Below are positions 6,106 through 7,013 of a stretch of DNA of 7,013 nucleotides, one piece after another; positions within the stretch are counted from its first letter, which is position 1, and each line of letters opens with the position of its first letter. Position numbers and translations under genes: made by a program. A model generated the notes under the pieces. That model ran no database searches. It was not told the DNA's origin and saw only the letters and a program-made list of their open reading frames with translations. Source of the DNA: Victivallales bacterium (GTDB lineage Bacteria > Verrucomicrobiota > Lentisphaeria > Oligosphaerales > Oligosphaeraceae). Where the stretch lies: NCBI GenBank assembly GCA_017458805.1, contig JAFTAC010000267.1, positions 1 to 7,013 of the forward strand. Direction: 5' to 3'.

Positions 6106-7013
6106 ATGAAAATCACAGTCCTCAAATCCACAGTCGAAGCAGCACTTGCACCCATCCTGAAGATGGTCGCCAATGCCAAGCTGCCAGCCGACTTCCACCC
6201 CAGCTCACATTCCAATCCGACAAGCAGAGCCTTTCGGTTGGATGCTCTCTTCCCGAACAGAAATTGTCCGTTGTCCTGTCCGATGCCGTCTGCGACGAGA
6301 AGAACGCTTCCTTCGATGTCAATCAGGAGATGTTCCGCAGGATGACTGCCGCCGCCACGGGAACGCGCCTCTCCATCGAACAGGATGCGGCCCACGTCAT
6401 GCTCAACTGCGATGAACGCTTCATCGGCCAGCTCGTGCCGATGATGTACAAGGAGGAGAAGCTGTTCCAGATTCCCAAGGACGCCGATTCGACCGTGCTG
6501 CCGACCAACTTCGCAAACTTCGTCCTACAGGCCTTCACCTGCGCTGGAGACCCCAGGGACAGGCTGGTTTTGTCTGGCGTGAACATTTCGTCAAGAGGCA
6601 TGGCAGGAACCGATAGACACCAGCTCTTCCACCTGCCCCTGCCGTTGCAGCTGAAGAACTACGTCACCATCCCGCAGTCAAAGGTCTATGCGGCATTGAA
6701 GCATCTTCGCTGGACTTCTCTTGCACATTGGAGAACCGCCAGCGGAGAATGGATGTTCGCCATCTCTGGCGACGGCTTCCGCTACACGGCAAAGGCCCTG
6801 GTCGGCACCTACCCCCAGTACTGGCAGGTCATCCCGCCAGAGGAGACGAACGATGTGAGATTCACGCTGGCACCCGATGGCGCACAGGCGTTGCAGAGGT
6901 TCCTGAACGAGAACACCCACAAGGCCACCGCCTTGCTGACCGTCCATCCCGACAGAATCGAGCTTCTGGAAACGGACAATACGGACATGACGCAGCGTAG
7001 CGGCGTGTTCGCG
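6106..7013 (+). CDS. dnaN: DNA polymerase III beta-clamp (DnaN-like), frameshifted near codon 32, 3' partial
   Basis: The ATG at 6106 opens a frame whose first residues (MKITVLKSTVEAALAPILK) look like the first strand and helix of a beta clamp. That frame stops at 6343-6345, while clamp-like sequence continues in the -1 frame from about 6201 to the window end (LTFQSDKQSLSVGC onward, 271 codons without a stop). Diagnostic parts in the second frame are VLSGVNISSRGMAGTDRHQLFHLP (clamp strands with the TDxHxL motif) and YTAKALVGTYPQYWQVIP, matching the clamp's LxGxYPxYxxVIP, followed by the start of domain III. DnaN forms the ring that tethers the replicative polymerase to DNA. About 300 of the usual 370 or so residues are visible. 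Low similarity to chromosomal clamps from memory and the setting (repeat-rich gap, no dnaA) suggest an accessory or element-borne copy. The break may be a sequencing error, a true mutation or recoding. Confidence 0.7.
6198..6201 (+). other. Likely frameshift point in the clamp gene (C4 run)
   Basis: Adding one C to the CCCC at 6198-6201 joins the N-terminal frame to the downstream frame as ...PADFHPQLTFQSDKQS..., a plausible clamp sequence. A homopolymer is a typical place for an assembly or sequencing deletion. A -1 slip of a proline tRNA from CCC (6199-6201) to CCC (6198-6200) is also possible on paper, but I see no downstream hairpin or pseudoknot. The exact point could lie anywhere from roughly 6180 to 6215. 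Confidence 0.5.

Noticed and set aside
6087..6200. Clamp protein beginning upstream in the downstream frame rather than by frameshift
   Set aside because: That frame is open back to a TAA near 6084 but has no ATG before about 6330, and its translation upstream of 6201 is not clamp-like, unlike the ATG-started frame at 6106.

Overview
The window looks like a bacterial chromosome fragment of mixed base composition: GC-rich genes on both sides and an AT-rich regulatory stretch in the right half. The left-hand gene is a very large, multi-domain, glycosidase-like protein of a kind I associate with carbohydrate-degrading PVC-group bacteria (Lentisphaerae, Kiritimatiellae, Planctomycetes) and similar gut or environmental anaerobes. 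That taxonomic guess is inference only; no rRNA or other marker is present.

Layout. (1) Positions 2-3058, plus strand: the 3' part of a protein of at least 1018 residues, with a lectin-like beta-sandwich, a probable TIM barrel, a glutamine-amidotransferase-like Rossmann domain and C-terminal beta/Ig-like domains. (2) Positions 3107-5281, minus strand, convergent with the first gene and 48 bp from it: a 724-residue fusion of a HemN/HemW-type radical SAM enzyme, a NUDIX domain with a complete Nudix box, and an NrtR-type winged-helix domain. (3) Positions 5282-5393: the control region of that gene, with a strong ribosome binding site, a sigma70-type promoter (TTGACA, 16 bp, TATATT) and a perfect 27-bp palindrome directly downstream of the -10 box. 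(4) Positions 5393-6105: about 700 bp without a convincing gene. It holds two abutting inverted repeats, a tandem 10-mer, a tRNA-3'-end-like segment, four phased GGGGAA repeats and a strong intrinsic terminator. (5) Positions 6106-7013, plus strand: a DnaN-like sliding clamp whose reading frame shifts by one base near codon 32 and which runs off the window.

The main point of interest is the radical SAM-NUDIX-winged helix fusion with an operator-like palindrome in its own promoter. Together they suggest a protein that combines a redox or tetrapyrrole-type enzyme, a nucleotide (ADP-ribose-like) sensor or hydrolase and a DNA-binding repressor, and that may regulate its own transcription. The repeat-rich gap followed by an accessory-looking clamp gene could mark the edge of an integrated element, but no integrase or complete att pair is visible here.
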